Counted from the first letter of the stretch, positions 18,352 to 29,723 are shown. The stretch is DNA of 64,000 bases from Brucella cytisi (GCA_012103075.1 JAAVLQ010000002.1:1476001-1540000); one strand, 5' to 3'. A program made the numbers and translations. The notes: generated from the letters alone by a model not told the origin.

Positions 18352-19914
18352 TTATTCCTTGGTTACGTCTTTCAGATGCAGCAGGAAGGACGGCTGCAAC
18401 TTGAACCCCTTGACGGCAGCGGTCGTGACTGCGTTTTGCTTCCAGTTCGCCACGAACAGCCATGGTGCATCGTCATGGACAATGTTCTGCACTTCGCCAT
18501 AAAGCTTGCCGCGCTCGGTTTGATCGGTCGATGACCGCGCCTTTTCCAGAAGCTCATCCACTTTGGGGTTGGAATAGTAACCGGAATTGAAGCCGCCCTT
18601 GTCCGGCAATGCATCACTGCGCAGCGTCAGATAAGGCACCGTGTCCGGATCATTGGTCATCCACGCCATCTCGGCCATATCGGCCTTGCCCTCCAGCCCC
18701 GGATTGACCCGACCAAGGAACGTGTTCCACTCATAGGTTTCTATCTTGACCTTGAAGCCCACAGCCTGAAGATCGGCCCGGATTGCGGCGCCCATCGTGA
18801 TTGGATCAAGCATGCCCGAACCGCCTTCGGTCACATAGAACGTAATTTCAGGATTGCTTGCACCAGCTTCGGCAAGGAGCGCCTTGGCCTTTTCCGGATC
18901 ATAAGGATAGGGTTCGGTTTTGTTCTCGACCCAGTTGAAGGCGGGTGGGATCGGCCCCGCAGCAACAGTTGCGGAACCCTGCAACACATTATCTACAAGG
19001 CCTTGCTTGTTAACCGCATAATTCGCCGCCTGACGCACTTTCTTATCCGCGAATGGACCGCTCTTCGCGTTCAGGATGGTAAACCAGACATGGGGGCCCG
19101 CCTGTTCGGCAACCGCGAAATTCGCGTCCTGTTTGAAGGTGGCAAGATTATCTGGCGGCACTTCCACCATGACATCCAGCCCGCCTGCCATCATCTCCGC
19201 GACGCGTGTATTGGCATCCGTGATCGGGCGGAACACAACTGCTTCCAATGCTGGCGCTGTGTCCCAATAGTCGGGATTACGCTCCACCACCACACGCTGG
19301 CCGGATTGCCATTCCGCGAACTTGAACGGACCGGTTCCAGATGGATGACGGCCAAATTCCTTACCGTATTTCTTGACCTCTTCCGGCGACACGATCAGGC
19401 CGGTCGGATAGGCCAGATTGGAAAGAAATGGAGCGAAAGGCTCCTTCAGCTTGAACTCGACAGTGTGTTCATCGAGCACATTGACTGCATCGATGGACGA
19501 GAAATTGAACGAAAGCGGAAATGGGCCGGTGTTATAGAACGGATGGTCTTCCTTTAGCATTCTGTCGAAGTTGAACTTGACCGCTTCGGCATTGAAATCC
19601 GAACCATCATGGAACTTCACACCTTGACGCAGCTTGAACGTATAGGTCTTGCCGTCGTCCGAAATCGTCCAGCTTTCCGCCAGTGCCGGTTCTACTTCCA
19701 GCGTTCCGTCCTTGTAGCGCACAAGGCCGTCATAAATATTGACGAGGATGCGGAAATCATTGGTGGCCGTGACTGTATGCGGATCGAGCGATTGCGGCTC
19801 TGCAATCTGCCCGACAATCAGCACATTGGGCGGCGTTTGCGCCAGCGCGACTGTGCCCGCCCCGGCGACCGAAAGCGCCATAGCAGTCAGGACGGCACGG
19901 AATAACCTTCTCAT
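18352..19914 (-). CDS. Peptide ABC transporter substrate-binding protein
   Basis: This intact protein of about 520 residues has a signal peptide (MRRLFRAVLTAMALSVAGAG, cleavage near ALA-QT) and family 5 solute-binding features (EPQSLDPHTVTATND, LAESWTISDDGKTYTFKLRQGVKFHDG). It captures peptides or similar solutes in the periplasm. I prefer the ATG at 19914, which has AAGGGG eight bases upstream, to the one at 19929. It heads the importer-gntR-asnO-ngg gene row and follows the M42 peptidase gene by 140 bases. The cargo may be NAGGN or its breakdown products; this is inferred from context only. Confidence 0.87.
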   Translation of the reverse strand: MRRLFRAVLTAMALSVAGAGTVALAQTPPNVLIVGQIAEPQSLDPHTVTATNDFRILVNIYDGLVRYKDGTLEVEPALAESWTISDDGKTYTFKLRQGVKFHDGSDFNAEAVKFNFDRMLKEDHPFYNTGPFPLSFNFSSIDAVNVLDEHTVEFKLKEPFAPFLSNLAYPTGLIVSPEEVKKYGKEFGRHPSGTGPFKFAEWQSGQRVVVERNPDYWDTAPALEAVVFRPITDANTRVAEMMAGGLDVMVEVPPDNLATFKQDANFAVAEQAGPHVWFTILNAKSGPFADKKVRQAANYAVNKQGLVDNVLQGSATVAAGPIPPAFNWVENKTEPYPYDPEKAKALLAEAGASNPEITFYVTEGGSGMLDPITMGAAIRADLQAVGFKVKIETYEWNTFLGRVNPGLEGKADMAEMAWMTNDPDTVPYLTLRSDALPDKGGFNSGYYSNPKVDELLEKARSSTDQTERGKLYGEVQNIVHDDAPWLFVANWKQNAVTTAAVKGFKLQPSFLLHLKDVTKE

Positions 19915-20056
19915 GGGGTTCCCCTTCATTTGTCAAATCCGTCAGACTCTAATTTATAGGCATAAATCAACGATCATCAATTAATTATCATAATTAATTT
20001 TTGCGAGACAAAAAAAGCGGGCCTGAGCCCACTCGCGAATTCAGAAAGTTCAGAGC

Positions 20057-21220
20057 CTATTCTGCAGGCGTATCCTCGGGTTTCAAATCCTGCTCCGCCT
20101 TGGTCGATTTCTGATGCGTGAAACCCTTGAGGCCCTTGGCGGTTTCCTCGGCATCGCGTTTGATCTCGACTTCGCTCATTGCATAATGAACTGCAAGTTT
20201 TGCAATGGAAGTGAGCGCGCTCAGATGAATGCGCTCATAGCCATGCGAGGCATCAACACCGAAGGTCAGCAAAGCCGTGCGCACATCATGCCCCGCCTCA
20301 ACCGCAGACGCAGCATCGGAACGGTAATAACGGAACACGTCCTTCTGGACCTGAATGTCATGCTCTCCGCAAAGCTCGTAGAGTTTCTTCGTCAAATGGT
20401 AATCGAACGGTCCGGTCTGGTCCGCCATGGCAAGCGTGACGCCGAACTCCGAAGAATTCTGGCCCGGTGCTGTCGTTCCATTATCGATGGCGACCAGCGA
20501 GGCAATATCCGGCACAACGACCGCAGAGGCACCCACTCCAACTTCCTCGCCGATGGTGAACAGCCAATAGCTGTCGACCGGCGTTTCCACATTGGCTCTC
20601 TGCATTGCCTCAAGGGCTGCAAGCATGATGGCGACACCTGCCTTGTCATCAAGGTGGCGCGAGACGATAAAGCCATTATCGATGAATTCGGGCGCGGGGT
20701 CGACAGCAACTATGTCACCGACATCGATACCGAGCTGCAGCAGATCATCGCGATTTCGGGCGAGCGCATCGACGCGGAGTTCGACATAAGGCCAGCCGAC
20801 CGGCTGCGTATCGACTTCGTCATTGAATGTATGGCCGGAAGCTTTCAGCGGCAGGATCGAACCACGATAAATTCCTTTGGACGAAAAGATGGAAACGCGG
20901 GCACCTTCAGCGAAACGCGCTGACCAGTTACCGATGGAAACCAGTTCCAGTCGTCCGTTTTCCTTCAGATATTTTACCTGTGCGCCGAGTGTATCGACAT
21001 GAGATACGATCCCGCGCGCCGGTCTCTCCGTCAGGCCCGCCCGGCGTGCACGAATGGCACCCCGGCGCGTCAGCATAACCTCAAGCCCCAGATGCTCCAG
21101 CTCGCGCGCAACATAACGCACGGCTTCGTCGGTAAACCCGGTCGGGCTCGGTATGGCGAGAAGCGCCTTGAGCCGTGTTACGAGATAGTCCTGATCGATT
21201 GTGATAGCGGTCTGCATCAT
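20057..21220 (-). CDS. NAGGN-system M42-family metallopeptidase
   Basis: This intact protein of 386-387 residues has M42 aminopeptidase features: a metal-binding HVDT near 74, HLDDKAGVA near 187, EE in FTIGEEVGVG near 221, the aspartate in LVAIDNGT, and a final YERIH near 335. The family includes the osmoprotectant NAGGN-associated peptidase, which probably hydrolyses the amide dipeptide or a precursor. It is encoded on the same strand as, and upstream of, the importer and NAGGN genes, in line with that role. Start is the ATG at 21220 or 21217. Confidence 0.85.
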   Translation of the reverse strand: MMQTAITIDQDYLVTRLKALLAIPSPTGFTDEAVRYVARELEHLGLEVMLTRRGAIRARRAGLTERPARGIVSHVDTLGAQVKYLKENGRLELVSIGNWSARFAEGARVSIFSSKGIYRGSILPLKASGHTFNDEVDTQPVGWPYVELRVDALARNRDDLLQLGIDVGDIVAVDPAPEFIDNGFIVSRHLDDKAGVAIMLAALEAMQRANVETPVDSYWLFTIGEEVGVGASAVVVPDIASLVAIDNGTTAPGQNSSEFGVTLAMADQTGPFDYHLTKKLYELCGEHDIQVQKDVFRYYRSDAASAVEAGHDVRTALLTFGVDASHGYERIHLSALTSIAKLAVHYAMSEVEIKRDAEETAKGLKGFTHQKSTKAEQDLKPEDTPAE

Positions 21221-21308
21221 TCATGTGTCGCAAAACAAGACCGCAACGTCAACGTCATCTCCAGAACAGAAAACGTCGGCACCGGTGTTACGCGGCGCCG
21301 AGATGCCA

Positions 21309-22308
<1,000 letters not shown>

Positions 22309-24509
22309 TCAGAGGGCGCAGGAAACGCAGCCCTGCACTTCCGTGCCGGAGAGCGCCATCTGGCGCAGGCGGATGTAGTAGATGGTCTTGATGCCCTTCT
22401 TCCACGCATAGATCTGTGCGCGGTTGATATCGCGTGTCGTTGCGGTATCGCGGAAGAACAATGTCAGAGACAGGCCCTGATCGACGTGCTGTGTTGCTGC
22501 CGCATAGGTGTCGATGATCTTCTCCGGCCCGATCTCATAGGCGTCCTGATAGTAATCGAGATTGTCATTGGTCATGAACGCTGCCGGATAGTAGACGCGA
22601 CCGATCTTGCCCTCCTTGCGGATTTCAATCTTCGACACGATCGGATGGATCGAAGAGGTCGAATGATTGATGTAGGAGATTGAGCCTGTCGGCGGCACAG
22701 CCTGAAGGTTCTGGTTGTAAAGTCCGCCTTTCATCACCGCATTTTTCAGGTCGCGCCAGTCATCCTGCGTCGGAATCGCAATGTCAGCCTTTTCGAAAAT
22801 TTCTCGAACCTTTTCCGTCGCCGGCTCCCAAAGCTGCTCGGTATATTTGTCGAAATATTCACCCGACGCATACTTGGATTTCTCGAACCCTTTGAAGGAC
22901 TTGCCCGTTTCCACCGCGATCAGGTTCGATGCGCGGATCGCGTGATAAGTCACCGTATAGAAATAAATATTCGTGAAATCGATGCCTTCCTCCGAGCCGT
23001 AATAAACCCGCTCGCGGGCCAGATAACCATGCAGGTTCATCTGGCCGAGACCGATGGCATGGCTTTCATCATTACCTCGGGCGACCGACGGCACGGAACC
23101 GATATGGCTCATATCGGAAACTGCAGTCAGGGCGCGGATGGAGGTCTCAATGGTCTTGCCGAAATCGGACGAATCCATTGCTGCTGCAATGTTGAGCGAA
23201 CCCAGATTGCACGAAATATCCTTGCCGAGATAATTATAGGACAGGTCTTCGCCGAAGATGCTCGCTTCGCTCACCCGAGGATTTCCGAACAGAGATTGCT
23301 CATGGTGATGCGCCCGTCGATCGGATTGGCGCGATTCACCGTGTCCTCGAACATGATGTAGGGATAACCGGATTCGAACTGAATCTCGGCCAGCACTTGA
23401 AAGAACTCGCGTGCGTTGATCTTCTTCTTGGTAATGCGCGCATCGTCGACCATTTCCCGATATTTTTCGGTAACCGAAATCTCGGTCAGCGGCACGCCGT
23501 AAACCCGCTCCACATCATAGGGCGAGAAGAGGTACATATCCTCGTTGTTCTTGGCGAGTTCGAAGGTAATGTCTGGAATGACCACGCCCAGCGACAAGGT
23601 CTTGATACGGATTTTCTCGTCCGCGTTTTCGCGCTTCGTATCTAGGAAACGCATAATATCCGGATGGTGTGCGTGTAGATAGACAGCGCCAGCGCCTTGC
23701 CGTGCGCCAAGCTGATTGGCGTAGGAAAAGGAATCTTCCAAAAGCTTCATCACCGGAATAATGCCGGATGACTGGTTCTGGATCTGCTTGATGGGTGCTC
23801 CCGCCTCGCGAATATTGGTGAGGCTCAAGGCCACCCCGCCGCCCCGCTTCGACAATTGCAGAGCCGAATTGATGGAGCGCCCGATGGACTCCATATTGTC
23901 CTCGACACGCAGCAGAAAGCAGGAGACGAGTTCGCCACGCTGTTTCTTGCCTGCGTTGAGGAAGGTGGGTGTCGCAGGCTGGTAGCGGCCTGAAATAATC
24001 TCCTCCATCAAATCGCGCGCCAGCTGTTCATTGCCGCGCGCCAGCGCCAGCGCCACCATACAGACACGGTCTTCATAGCGCTCCAGATAGCGCTTTCCGT
24101 CGAAGGTCTTCAGCGTATAGCTGGTGTAATATTTAAATGCGCCGAGAAACGTCGGAAACCGGAATTTCTTCGCATAGGCTTCGTCGAAAAGATCGCGTAC
24201 GAAATTGAAGGAATACTGGTCCAGTACTTCCTGTTCGTAATAGCCTTCGACCACCAGATAATCGAGCTTTTCCCGCAAGTTATGAAAAAGACAGTGTTCT
24301 GGTTCACGTGCTGGAGAAAATATTGCCGCGCGGCCTGCCCGTCGCGATCAAGCTGGATTTTTCCCTCGTCATCGTAAAGGTTCAGCATCGCGTTGAGCGC
24401 GTGATAAATCCAGCCCGTCCGAGGATTTTGACGGTTTGCTGCTGCTGGAAGTTGCCGCTTGAGGCGCATCCTGCTGCGCCACTTGCCGTGCTTCGCGCTC
24501 TCGGATCAA
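22309..24509 (-). CDS. nrdE: Class Ib ribonucleotide reductase alpha subunit NrdE (three frameshifts)
   Basis: The corrected product is about 733 residues. It carries the alpha-subunit active-site region ([44 protein letters not shown]) and the redox-active C-terminus CVSCAL. It reduces ribonucleoside diphosphates with electrons from NrdH. Breaks: near 24410 (TTT one too long), 24280 (CC one short) and 23276 (GGG one short). The start is uncertain: I use a TTG at 24509, nine bases after nrdI; GTG at 24482 is possible. The first 45 residues are low-complexity ([10 protein letters not shown]). This essential gene being broken three times supports sequencing error. Confidence 0.9.
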
Positions 24510-24517
24510 GGTCGTTT

Positions 24518-24913
24518 CTACCGTGTCCAAAATCGTTCCATCCCGTTTTTGACATTGCCGATGTCTTCATCGGTTCCCAGAAGTTCGAAGCGGTAGAGAT
24601 AGGGAACCTGACATTTGGCGGAAATAATGTTGCCGGCGATACAGAAAGCTTCGCCGAAATTGCTGTTTCCCGCGGCGATTACGCCGCGGATGAAGGAGCG
24701 GTTGCTGTCGTCATTGAGGAAGCGGATCACAGGCTTGGGGACAGCGCCCTTGGAGCCGCCTCCGCCATATGTGGGCGTCACGAGCACGAATGGCTTGCGC
24801 ACCTGCAATCCGTCCGAACCGTCCATCGGGATACGGTTCGACTGCATGCCAAGCCGCTCAACAAACCGGTGCGTATTCTCCGACCGGCTGGAGAAATAGA
24901 CGATCAGGCTCAT
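24518..24913 (-). CDS. nrdI: Flavodoxin-like NrdI
   Basis: This intact protein of 131 residues begins [21 protein letters not shown], the NrdI flavin-binding start, and continues with VTPTYGGGG and [11 protein letters not shown]. NrdI supplies an oxidant to assemble the dimanganese cofactor of NrdF. It lies between nrdH and nrdE in the standard nrdHIEF order and starts 13 bases after the nrdH stop. Confidence 0.95.
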   Translation of the reverse strand: MSLIVYFSSRSENTHRFVERLGMQSNRIPMDGSDGLQVRKPFVLVTPTYGGGGSKGAVPKPVIRFLNDDSNRSFIRGVIAAGNSNFGEAFCIAGNIISAKCQVPYLYRFELLGTDEDIGNVKNGMERFWTR

Positions 24914-24926
24914 GCGACCGCAGCCT

Positions 24927-25145
24927 TCAGGCGAGAGTGCTGATCATATCGGGCCGGAAGCCCGCCCAATGGGATTCTCCTGCCACAACCACCGGCACCG
25001 GCGATAACCCATGCCCTGAACGAGATGGAAAGCATCGACATCGGCAGAAATATCGATGATTTCATATTCGATACCCGCGATCAAGGGCGCGTGTAGTGGC
25101 CGTGCATTGGACGCAGGCGGGCTTGCTGTAAACGGTGACGTTCAT
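24927..25145 (-). CDS. nrdH: Glutaredoxin-like NrdH (two frameshifts)
   Basis: The corrected product is 72 residues. It starts [21 protein letters not shown] with the redox motif CVQC at 11-14, and ends [14 protein letters not shown], the typical NrdH tail (AGFRPD). It passes electrons from thioredoxin reductase to NrdE. Breaks: near 25088 (GGG one too long) and near 25008 (GG one short), which cancel. It is the first gene of nrdHIEF, about 280 bases downstream of the riboswitch. Confidence 0.9.
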
Positions 25146-25425
25146 TTTTTCCTCACTGATTGGGGAGACGCAAAGAGCCATTCGCGCATCGCAAGATGCG
25201 CGTTGAAAGACATGAGACACGGGATTGGCCAGCCGCAAATAAACAGCCTGACCGCAACAAACTATGCCTCGAAGGGAGGACCGGAACCGAAACTGAATAT
25301 ACTGGGCATGGACTTCACCCCGAAGCTATGAGCGGGAAGTTCGGGGCAGCAACCCGTAAGGCAATAGTTTGCCACACAAGATTGCGCGCCAACCGGACAC
25401 CCCGCCCGTGGACGTACTCGTTCAA

Positions 25426-25600
25426 GGCAGGTCTCCCGCTCACGGATCAACGTTCTGTCCGCCTTCCCAGCCAAAGCCAGTGACGTGATAGACAAAACTC
25501 TCCGCTTACAGTTGCGGGGGCAGCTCCGGCATTGCCGCATCCGTCATGGATGAAACGCACCGGATTCCCGTCTTAGCTTTCGACTCAACGAATCGAAAGA
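25426..25600 (-). promoter_or_regulatory. Cobalamin riboswitch upstream of nrdHIEF
   Basis: On the minus strand the conserved blocks occur in order: GACGGGAATCCGGTGC (about 25557-25572), AATGCCGGAGCTGCCCCCGC then AACTGTAAGCGG (B12 box core, about 25501-25536), TCACTGG and TGGGAAGGCGG, and the 3' block GCGGGAGACCTGCC (25426-25439). A small hairpin (CTTTCGA/TCGAAAG, 25577-25599) precedes them. Cobalamin-binding riboswitches repress downstream genes when B12 is available. Placing one on the B12-independent class Ib reductase implies the cell also has a B12-dependent reductase (NrdJ) elsewhere; that is an inference. The 280-base leader after it (25146-25425) has a hairpin at 25318-25346 without a T tract. 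Confidence 0.92.
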
Positions 25601-25607
25601 ACCTAGA

Positions 25608-25621
25608 ACACTATATATAGT
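25608..25621. promoter_or_regulatory. Possible NrdR box
   Basis: ACACTATATATAGT resembles the NrdR-box consensus (acaCwATATaTwGtgt), with a good left half and weaker right half. It lies just upstream of the riboswitch, where the nrd promoter is expected. NrdR boxes usually come in pairs; I see only one, so the call is tentative. Confidence 0.45.
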
Positions 25622-25715
25622 AGCCGAAGTTAAAACCCGTCAACGGATAGTTGGCGATAGCGTAAAATTAGTGAGCCAATTTGGGGACCCTGTGAACGCC
25701 GGGGACCATAGCTGC

Positions 25716-26546
25716 CTATTTTGCGGGTTTGATCGGTTTCGGTCTGAATTCCGGCTTGATGGCCTTGAGGGCCATGCGGTCCACCATTGCGGGGACAATC
25801 AGTTTCAGCCAGCGTCCGAGGCGCATCTGGCGTGTCATCAGCACCTCACGCTTGCGCGCCTGCGTGCCTTCCAGCATCAGCTGCACAGCTTCTTCGACCG
25901 GCATCATGTCATCTTCACGCACACCGCTCTTTCCCAGCGCGCTGCCGTCTGCGCTATAGCCCACCTTGCGAATGTCGGTTTTGACGACACCCGGATAGAC
26001 GATTGTCACGGATATGCCGCTTGGGTACAGTTCCGCGCGCAGGGCCTCGCAGAAGCCTGACAGAGCAAACTTCGTTCCGCTATAGGCCGTGCGCCCGGGC
26101 ACGCCGATCAATCCGGCCACGGATGAGACAGCGACAATCCGCCCCCTGCTGGCCGCCAGATATGGAAGTGCGGCATGGATAGGCCAGACACTGCCCCAAT
26201 AGTTCAATTCCATCAGGTCATGCATCCAATCGAGATCATCCGGCTTGATCTCGGCAAAATTGGCATGGGCCGACATGCCCGCATTCACGATCAGCGTATC
26301 AATGCGACCATAGGCGGAAACCGCCTTATCGATCAGAGCGATACAGGCGGCGCGATCCTTTACGTCGGTAGGCACCACAAGGGTGGAGCTGCCCAGTTGC
26401 CGCAGTTCAGTAGCAAGATTCTCCAGCTTGTGCACATTGCGAGCAGCGAGCACCACAGCAACACTGGCGCGGTCGCGCCGAGCGATCTGCCGCGCGGTTT
26501 CAGCGCCGATACCATCCGATGCTCCCGTTATGATCGTCACGTCCAT
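25716..26546 (-). CDS. Short-chain dehydrogenase/reductase
   Basis: This intact 276-residue classical SDR has the cofactor motif TGASDGIG (residues 7-14), the NAG motif (LIVNAGMSA), the catalytic serine (AVSSVAG) and YSGTK (YxxxK) near 154. A C-terminal extension of about 40 residues rich in basic and proline residues follows. The ATG at 26546 has GGAGGG upstream. It is the last gene of a minus-strand row MFS-DoxX-SDR whose promoter carries a SoxR-like box, so it may reduce quinones or aldehydes under redox stress. Substrate unknown. Confidence 0.8.
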   Translation of the reverse strand: MDVTIITGASDGIGAETARQIARRDRASVAVVLAARNVHKLENLATELRQLGSSTLVVPTDVKDRAACIALIDKAVSAYGRIDTLIVNAGMSAHANFAEIKPDDLDWMHDLMELNYWGSVWPIHAALPYLAASRGRIVAVSSVAGLIGVPGRTAYSGTKFALSGFCEALRAELYPSGISVTIVYPGVVKTDIRKVGYSADGSALGKSGVREDDMMPVEEAVQLMLEGTQARKREVLMTRQMRLGRWLKLIVPAMVDRMALKAIKPEFRPKPIKPAK

Positions 26547-26616
26547 GCGGGCCCTCCCTGCCTATCGATCAGACGACAGGCAAGGTACAGGCACGGCAAT
26601 CCGTGCGTCCAGCACT

Positions 26617-27015
26617 TTAGACTTTGCGCGATAGAATGGCGGCCATCGCCAAACCACCGATCAGCGATATGTGCTCGAGTGCCACCGTCATGTCGCGGAA
26701 AGCTTCTTCTCCCTCCTTGGCCCAGAACGGGTGCGCAACGGGAATGGTCAGGATCGTAAAGACGGCAAGAACGCCACAAGCCAGCCGGGTTCCACGATTG
26801 AAGATGATCATCAGCGATCCGACAATCTGCAAAAGCAGGGTCGCGCTGTTGAACAGCCAGCCAGGATGGAGACCAAAGCTCTCCATTTCCACAGCATTGG
26901 CATCGAAATCGAAGAGCTTGGCCAGACCGCTCGACCAGAAAACGAAGGTCAGGACGACCCGCGTCAGCAAATGACTGGCACGGGAATCGAGGGTGTCGGC
27001 GATGAAACGCGGCAT
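26617..27015 (-). CDS. DoxX-family membrane protein
   Basis: This intact protein of 132 residues has four predicted helices and the DoxX pattern VLTFVFWSSGLAKLFDFDAN, then NSATLLLQIVGSLMIIFNRGTRL, and an acidic FWAKEGEEAF loop. DoxX proteins are small inner-membrane proteins often linked to thiol or redox stress; biochemical roles vary. It starts two bases after the MFS stop, so it is in the same operon. Confidence 0.8.
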   Translation of the reverse strand: MPRFIADTLDSRASHLLTRVVLTFVFWSSGLAKLFDFDANAVEMESFGLHPGWLFNSATLLLQIVGSLMIIFNRGTRLACGVLAVFTILTIPVAHPFWAKEGEEAFRDMTVALEHISLIGGLAMAAILSRKV

Positions 27016-27017
27016 AG

Positions 27018-28421
27018 TCAGCCCTTTCCGCCGGTGACACGGATGACCTTGAATGCGACGGCCACGGCAATTGCTGGCGCGAGCGCGAATGTCACCGATA
27101 GCCAGAGCGAGGCATTCGCCGCGCCTTCCACGCGTCCGGGCACGGCAATGCCTGCAAAATTGGCAACCATCCCTGCGCAAGCCGTCCCAAAGGCTATGGC
27201 GAAGAGCTGCACGATCGTCATTCCACCCGCTGCGAGATCCTGCTCGGTGGACGGAGCGCTCTGATAGACGCGGGTAACGAGGCTTGGCGGTGCAAGGCCG
27301 ATCCCGAAACCGATCAGGATGAGCCCCGTGCAAACGGGCGCGAGCAGCGACCAGTTGCCGTTGCCATGGATCGGGAGAAATACGGCAAGCAGGACGAGAC
27401 CGGCAAGCGCGAGAACAGGTCCGGCAACGACAAGCTTGTCGCCGCCCTTCTCCTGCCATCTGGAACTCAGGAAGGATGCAACCGTCCAGCCGATTGCCAT
27501 TAGTGCCGCCAGATATCCTGCCCATAGCGGAGACTGGCCATGCAGGTGCTGAAGCAGATAAGGCACGTATATTTCGGGCTGCATGCTGAGCATCAAAAGC
27601 GCAATAATGAGATAGAGAGCACCGAGCGGCGTCGACAGGCTGAATGACCGACGCGGCAGGAGACGTGCCTTGGCGTCGCGGTCCACGACCGCGATGATGG
27701 AGATCATGAATATCGCAGCACCCAGACCGACGACTTTCCATAGCGTCTCCTTTGACAGGCTCCCCGCTGACACCGCGAGGACAGCCCCGGTCAAGAGGAT
27801 GAGCTGAAGAACCGGAATGGAAACTCGCTCATTTTGTCCCAGCTCGAGCGTGGTAAAGTCGCGAAGGCCACTACGGTGAAAAAGACCCGAAACCGGCAGC
27901 AACGACCAGAAAGCGGCGCGCCATGCGCCATATCCGGCAAAGATGCCCCCAATCGCCGGACCGATCAGAGTCGCCACGCCGAACATCGCGGAAATAAGAC
28001 CGATTGCCCGGCCCCACAGGTGCTCGGGCAAAACGACACGTGTGAGACCATAAGCGAGCGCGTAAAGAAAGCCGCCGCCGAGGCCCTGCACGCTCCGCCC
28101 CGCCAGCATGACCGGCATGTTGGTGGCCAGAGACGAAATCAGCGTACCGGCTGCGAACAGCAGGGTCGCCACGACATAGGCGCCTCTTGGACCGGCACTT
28201 TTCAGAAGCCGCGCGGTAAGTGCAGCCCCCAGAATGGAGGCAACGACGAACAAGGTCGTCGCCCGGGCGTAGAAATCCATACCGCCAATGTCTTGCACCA
28301 CGCTCGGCATGACTGTAGTCGCGATGTACATATTGACCGCATGGAGAGTGACCCCTCCGGCCAAAGCTAAGGCATAGAGGCCGTTTTACCGCTTAGAAGC
28401 TCCCCCAGCCAGCAGGCGCAT
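27018..28421 (-). CDS. MFS drug-efflux-type transporter (frameshifts)
   Basis: The protein is about 467 residues with some 14 hydrophobic segments, of the DHA2-like type (AVNMYIATTVMPSVVQDIGG, RSVQGLGGGFLYALAYG). The N-terminus needs two compensating corrections near 28395-28405 (GGGGG one too long, AAAA one short) to join MRLLAGELLSGKNGLY to the rest. A second compensating pair near 27843-27882 is probable. The ATG at 28421 is the best start. A SoxR-like box lies about 90-110 bases upstream. SoxR commonly activates MFS efflux pumps that export redox-cycling drugs, which fits. Confidence 0.78.
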
Positions 28422-28511
28422 GTTCCCCACTTCCCGCTGGTGTTGTCTCTTCGATCGAACTTTGCACTGTCGGCCTCCGTAATCTGAATTGTTGCCGACG
28501 GGTTTATAGGA

Positions 28512-28529
28512 CTTCAACTTTGGTTGAGG
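28512..28529. promoter_or_regulatory. SoxR-type box upstream of MFS-DoxX-SDR
   Basis: The 18-mer CTTCAACTTTGGTTGAGG keeps the right half TTGAGG and most of the left half of the SoxR operator pattern (CCTCAA, six bases, TTGAGG). It is an imperfect version of the box at 30273-30290 and lies 91 bases before the MFS start. Confidence 0.6.
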
Positions 28530-28657
28530 TCAATAGGCTATTTTCACTGGAAATGAAGGCTTTTGACCGGTGCGAAATGTGGTATGGAACTCCGCAAAAT
28601 CGCCGCCGTGAAAGAGCGCAGCAGCGCCGGGAAAGGTTCGTCTCAGATGTAGGGAAG

Positions 28658-29127
28658 TCAGATGAGATCGCCGGGCTTGACCATTAATCTTCTGGGACCA
28701 GCGCCTTGTTGACCGAGGATGTCGTCCGGATTTCGCAACGGGCATTCGGACAGCGAGAGACAACCGCAGCCGATGCAACTCGTTATCTGGTCGCGAAGCT
28801 GCATCAGGCTGTCGATACGTTCCTGAAGCATATCTTTCCGGGCTTCAGAAAAACGCCGCCAATCTTCTGTCGTCGGCACGTGGTCGTGCGGAAGATCCGC
28901 CGTGGGGCCTCACGAATGATCGCCAGAGGAATACCCGCGCGTTGCGCGATCTTGATGATGGCGATGCGGCGTAACACAGCGCGGTGATAGCGGCGCTGGT
29001 TACCCTCTGTGCGCCAGCCCTCGATGAGCCCCTTGGTTTCGTAGAAATGGACCGTAGAGACCGCCACGCCAGCGCGCCGGGAAACGTCACCAACTGTCAG
29101 GCTTTTCTTGAGACCTGAATGTTCCAT
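28658..29127 (-). CDS. soxR: Redox-sensing MerR-family activator SoxR (frameshift)
   Basis: The corrected product is 156 residues. It has a MerR winged helix ([26 protein letters not shown]), a dimerisation helix, and the [2Fe-2S] cluster motif [12 protein letters not shown] with cysteines at about 118, 121, 123 and 129. SoxR senses redox-cycling compounds through cluster oxidation and activates from long-spacer promoters. The break near 28906 is a C run one short. The ATG at 29127 fits the family N-terminus. It is downstream of the flavin reductase and upstream of the MFS operon. Confidence 0.93.
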
Positions 29128-29187
29128 ATCGTCAAACTCGATCATGCCGAATGTGTAGGCTGCAGTCCCGCAAAATTGCAAGACGGT

Positions 29188-29723
29188 TCACAAATCCGCG
29201 TCCCGTCTCAACGCGCGATAATTGCGGCATGCCCATAGCAACGGGCGCGAATGCAGCGGCAAATCGGTATTCGTTACCAGCCCGGCAAAAGCGTGTGATC
29301 CGCCATTGGAACGCTGCCCGCCAGTTCGCAGTCAATAGCAGCCGAAGCCCCGAAAAGATGCGGCCTGCCAGATGGCCAATCGCCCCACACACCAATGAGA
29401 AATCTTTGCGCGTGAGGAACCTTGCCTGCGAAGGCATCACCGATCATCTCCTGCCCTTCCGCGAGCATGGCGAGCGAGAAGCCGCCATCAGAAATGATCG
29501 CCGTTGCCAGTGCGCTGTCGCGTTTCACCGAAACCAAAACCATCGGCGGCTCGGCGGAAAGCGACAACACCGCTGTCACCGTGCGACCGCAGGCTTCACC
29601 AGCATCACATGCCGTCACCACGGACACCGTTGCGGCCATCCGCGACATCGCATCCGCGAACTCTCGTTTCGAAACGGCGCCGATTACGTCGCGGTCTATA
29701 TGCAGCACATTTCTGTTCATCAT
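29188..29723 (-). CDS. Flavin reductase-like FMN-binding protein (frameshift)
   Basis: The corrected product is about 178 residues. It has the flavin-reductase-like domain: FADAMSRMAATVSVVTA, GRTVTAVLSLSAEPPMVLVSV, a central FLIGVWGDWPSG, and HTLFAGLVTNTD near the end. It probably reduces FMN/FAD with NAD(P)H, feeding a monooxygenase or iron reduction. The break near 29289 is a T run one short; correction moves the stop to 29188. The start could be 29723 or 29720. It lies between cytochrome c and soxR, consistent with one redox-stress operon. Confidence 0.82.

Noticed and set aside
25318-25346. Hairpin CCCCGAA/TTCGGGG in the nrd leader considered as the riboswitch terminator
   Set aside because: No T tract follows on the minus strand, so I do not call it an intrinsic terminator.
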